This document shows, piece by piece, positions 62,987 through 64,000 of a stretch of DNA of 64,000 nt. The notes under the pieces were generated by a model. It was not told the DNA's origin, searched no databases, and saw only the letters and a list, made by a program, of their open reading frames with translations. A program made the position numbers and the translations under genes. Position 1 is the first letter of the stretch, and each line of letters opens with the position of its first letter. The stretch comes from ZC4RG30 sp963726085 (GTDB lineage Bacteria > Pseudomonadota > Gammaproteobacteria > Steroidobacterales > Steroidobacteraceae): contig CAVSAR010000004.1 in NCBI GenBank assembly GCA_963726085.1, positions 124,001-188,000 of the forward strand, read 5' to 3'.

Positions 62987-63370
62987 CTAGGTGGCAACTC
63001 GTCTGCGGCGGGCGCCAAGGCCCATGCCCAGCAGGCCGGCACCCAGCAGCACCAGCGTTGCCGGCTCCGGGACGGGTACGGAAACCGAATCAGTGGTCTG
63101 CTGGCCACCGCTGTCCAGCACCGTCGCCAGGACTACGTCGTTGTTCCCGACTTCAGCCAGGGTGCAGCCCCCATGCCTGCGGCACCACCGTGCCAGGTGC
63201 TTCTGCTTGATCTTCAGGGTATGCAGGACGCCACTGGGTGCCCGCTCGTACCGCACCAACACCTTGTGCTTGGAGATCTGCGTGGTCGACTCGATGATCA
63301 CCGACGCGTTGGCATTGGCCAGAAAGCCCATGGCAACTGCCGCGACCAGGAACCTGAGTGAAGTCTTCAC
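62987..63370 (-). CDS. PEP-CTERM sorted small exported protein, copy 2
   Basis: 127 residues, paralogue of the preceding gene. Signal peptide LRFLVAAVAMGFLANANA, then SVIIESTTQISKHKVLVRYE, LHTLKIKQKHLARWCRRHGGC and a C-terminal VPEPATLVLLGAGLLGMGL followed by GARRRR. Sequence agreement with copy 1 spans signal junction, mid-body and sorting tail, so they arose by duplication; each has its own terminator. Together they form a small lineage-specific surface-protein pair. Confidence 0.87.
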   Translation of the reverse strand: MKTSLRFLVAAVAMGFLANANASVIIESTTQISKHKVLVRYERAPSGVLHTLKIKQKHLARWCRRHGGCTLAEVGNNDVVLATVLDSGGQQTTDSVSVPVPEPATLVLLGAGLLGMGLGARRRRVAT

Positions 63371-63541
63371 CTGCTTTGCACCCTACTTGAGGACACCGAC
63401 TACCCTTAGGACGAAGCAATCGGCGTGCCACGCGGGAAATGCCTGTTATTTCAAGCTATTTCAATAATTTAGGGTCGCTGCCGGTGATGTAAAACCACCG
63501 CTTTGTAAGCACCGCCGACAGCGATAACCGGCGCGGGTCGG

Positions 63542-63925
63542 CTATTCGGGGCGCCGCGGCAGGTTGTACTGGGTGGAGCCGTCGGGCAGCGTCACGCTGA
63601 CCATGAAGCCACCCTTGCGGCCGTCCTTGAGCGGATGGATGGCCAGCTTGACCTTGTCGCCGGACTTGAGCGTGTGCTTGGTCCAGCCGTTGCGCGCCAG
63701 GTAGTTGGGGCTCATCCCTTCCAGTCCGTATTCACCGGCCACGCCGGGCTTGCCGGTGACGTTCACCACGGTCCAGGTGTGCGGGTTGGTCCACTGGAAG
63801 TCCTTGATGGTGCCTTCCAACTGCACGGTCTTGGTGAAGTCAAACATCGCCGTGGAATGGTGCGCCACCGCCGGCAACGCCGTCGCCAGCAGCGCCAGGG
63901 TCGCTGCACGGGTAAATACGCTCAT
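63542..63925 (-). CDS. exported DUF6152 protein
   Basis: 127 residues with signal peptide (ATLALLATALPAVA) and mature start HHSTAMFDFTKTVQLEGTIKDFQWTNPH, the hallmark of DUF6152. A compact beta-rich periplasmic protein of unknown function; the HHS and NPH histidines could bind metal. Start ATG has GGAG five bases upstream and shares its A with the stop of the upstream gene, so the two are coupled. Confidence 0.88.
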   Translation of the reverse strand: MSVFTRAATLALLATALPAVAHHSTAMFDFTKTVQLEGTIKDFQWTNPHTWTVVNVTGKPGVAGEYGLEGMSPNYLARNGWTKHTLKSGDKVKLAIHPLKDGRKGGFMVSVTLPDGSTQYNLPRRPE

Positions 63926-64000
63926 CACTTCTCCAGTTTCATGCTCGGCCGACCCTTCGCGTCGGCGGCATCGTGGTTGTTCTCAAGACAGATGTACTCG
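63925..64000 (-). CDS. C-terminus of an unidentified protein cut by the window edge
   Basis: The last 24 codons of a leftward gene that continues beyond the window, ending EYICLENNHDAADAKGRPS then MKLEK and a TGA that overlaps the DUF6152 ATG by one base. The overlap and matching strand make a real gene likely. Too little is visible to name it. Confidence 0.6.
   Translation of the reverse strand, partial: EYICLENNHDAADAKGRPSMKLEK

Noticed and set aside
1..64000. tRNA genes, CRISPR arrays, insertion sequences, attachment sites
   Set aside because: No cloverleaf-like segment, regularly spaced repeat, transposase, or flanking direct repeat was seen on reading through.

Overview
This is a high-GC, gene-dense bacterial chromosome segment. 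Gene order and protein types point to a gammaproteobacterium close to the Xanthomonadales/Nevskiales/Steroidobacterales group: yicC-gmk-rpoZ-spoT-ridA-recG-ubiA in one direction with rph-rdgB-hemW opposite, a bioB-F-H-C-D operon under a BirA-type operator, an aa3-type cytochrome c oxidase operon, several TonB-dependent receptors and PEP-CTERM proteins. The assignment rests on recognition only, without a search. No rRNA, tRNA, CRISPR array, insertion sequence or phage gene was seen, and no gap between genes exceeds 300 bases.

Layout. 0.1-3.4 kb (minus): PP2C phosphatase, rph, rdgB, hemW. 3.4-12.1 kb (plus): yicC, two small exported proteins, gmk, rpoZ, spoT, ridA, recG, ubiA. 12.3-22.2 kb (mostly minus): a respiratory operon (coxB, coxA, a 39-residue membrane protein, cox11, coxC, SURF1, a SCO-like protein, ctaA), followed by a Sel1/prolyl-4-hydroxylase-like oxygenase and a TonB receptor that has lost its front part. 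22.2-26.8 kb (minus): the biotin operon. 27.0-28.8 kb (minus): a DUF3604 protein. 28.9-37.5 kb (plus): cyoE, a DsbA, a glyoxalase II, an AI-2E family permease, uvrD, trkA, trkH. 37.5-41.2 kb (minus): CBS protein, NfeD, SPFH protein, mnmG. 41.3-44.7 kb (plus): an exported alpha/beta hydrolase and an ABC exporter pair.

45-62 kb is accessory and catabolic. An IclR regulator and an alpha/beta hydrolase diverge from a six-gene array: citrate-synthase-fold lyase, class III CoA-transferase, core-MetE-like protein, TonB receptor, VOC protein and a second MetE-like protein. Two tandem IclR-type palindromes lie in the divergent region. Next come a divergent pirin/LysR pair and a second regulated unit: a FCD-type GntR gene with a LigM-like tetrahydrofolate-dependent O-demethylase, divergent from an aldehyde dehydrogenase, with two GGGATCCC palindromes between them. 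Together they suggest import and breakdown of a methylated, probably plant-derived, carboxylic or aromatic compound, with methyl groups passing through folate and MetE-like proteins. This system is the strongest candidate for something undescribed. The right end has two tandem PEP-CTERM paralogues and a DUF6152 gene.

Caution: eight genes (spoT, the SCO-like gene, cox11, uvrD, an HEYFH protein, iclR, the lyase, the aldehyde dehydrogenase) are each broken by an apparent single-base insertion, nine sites in all and every one +1. That bias, in conserved genes, looks like sequencing error rather than decay. I annotate these genes across the break.
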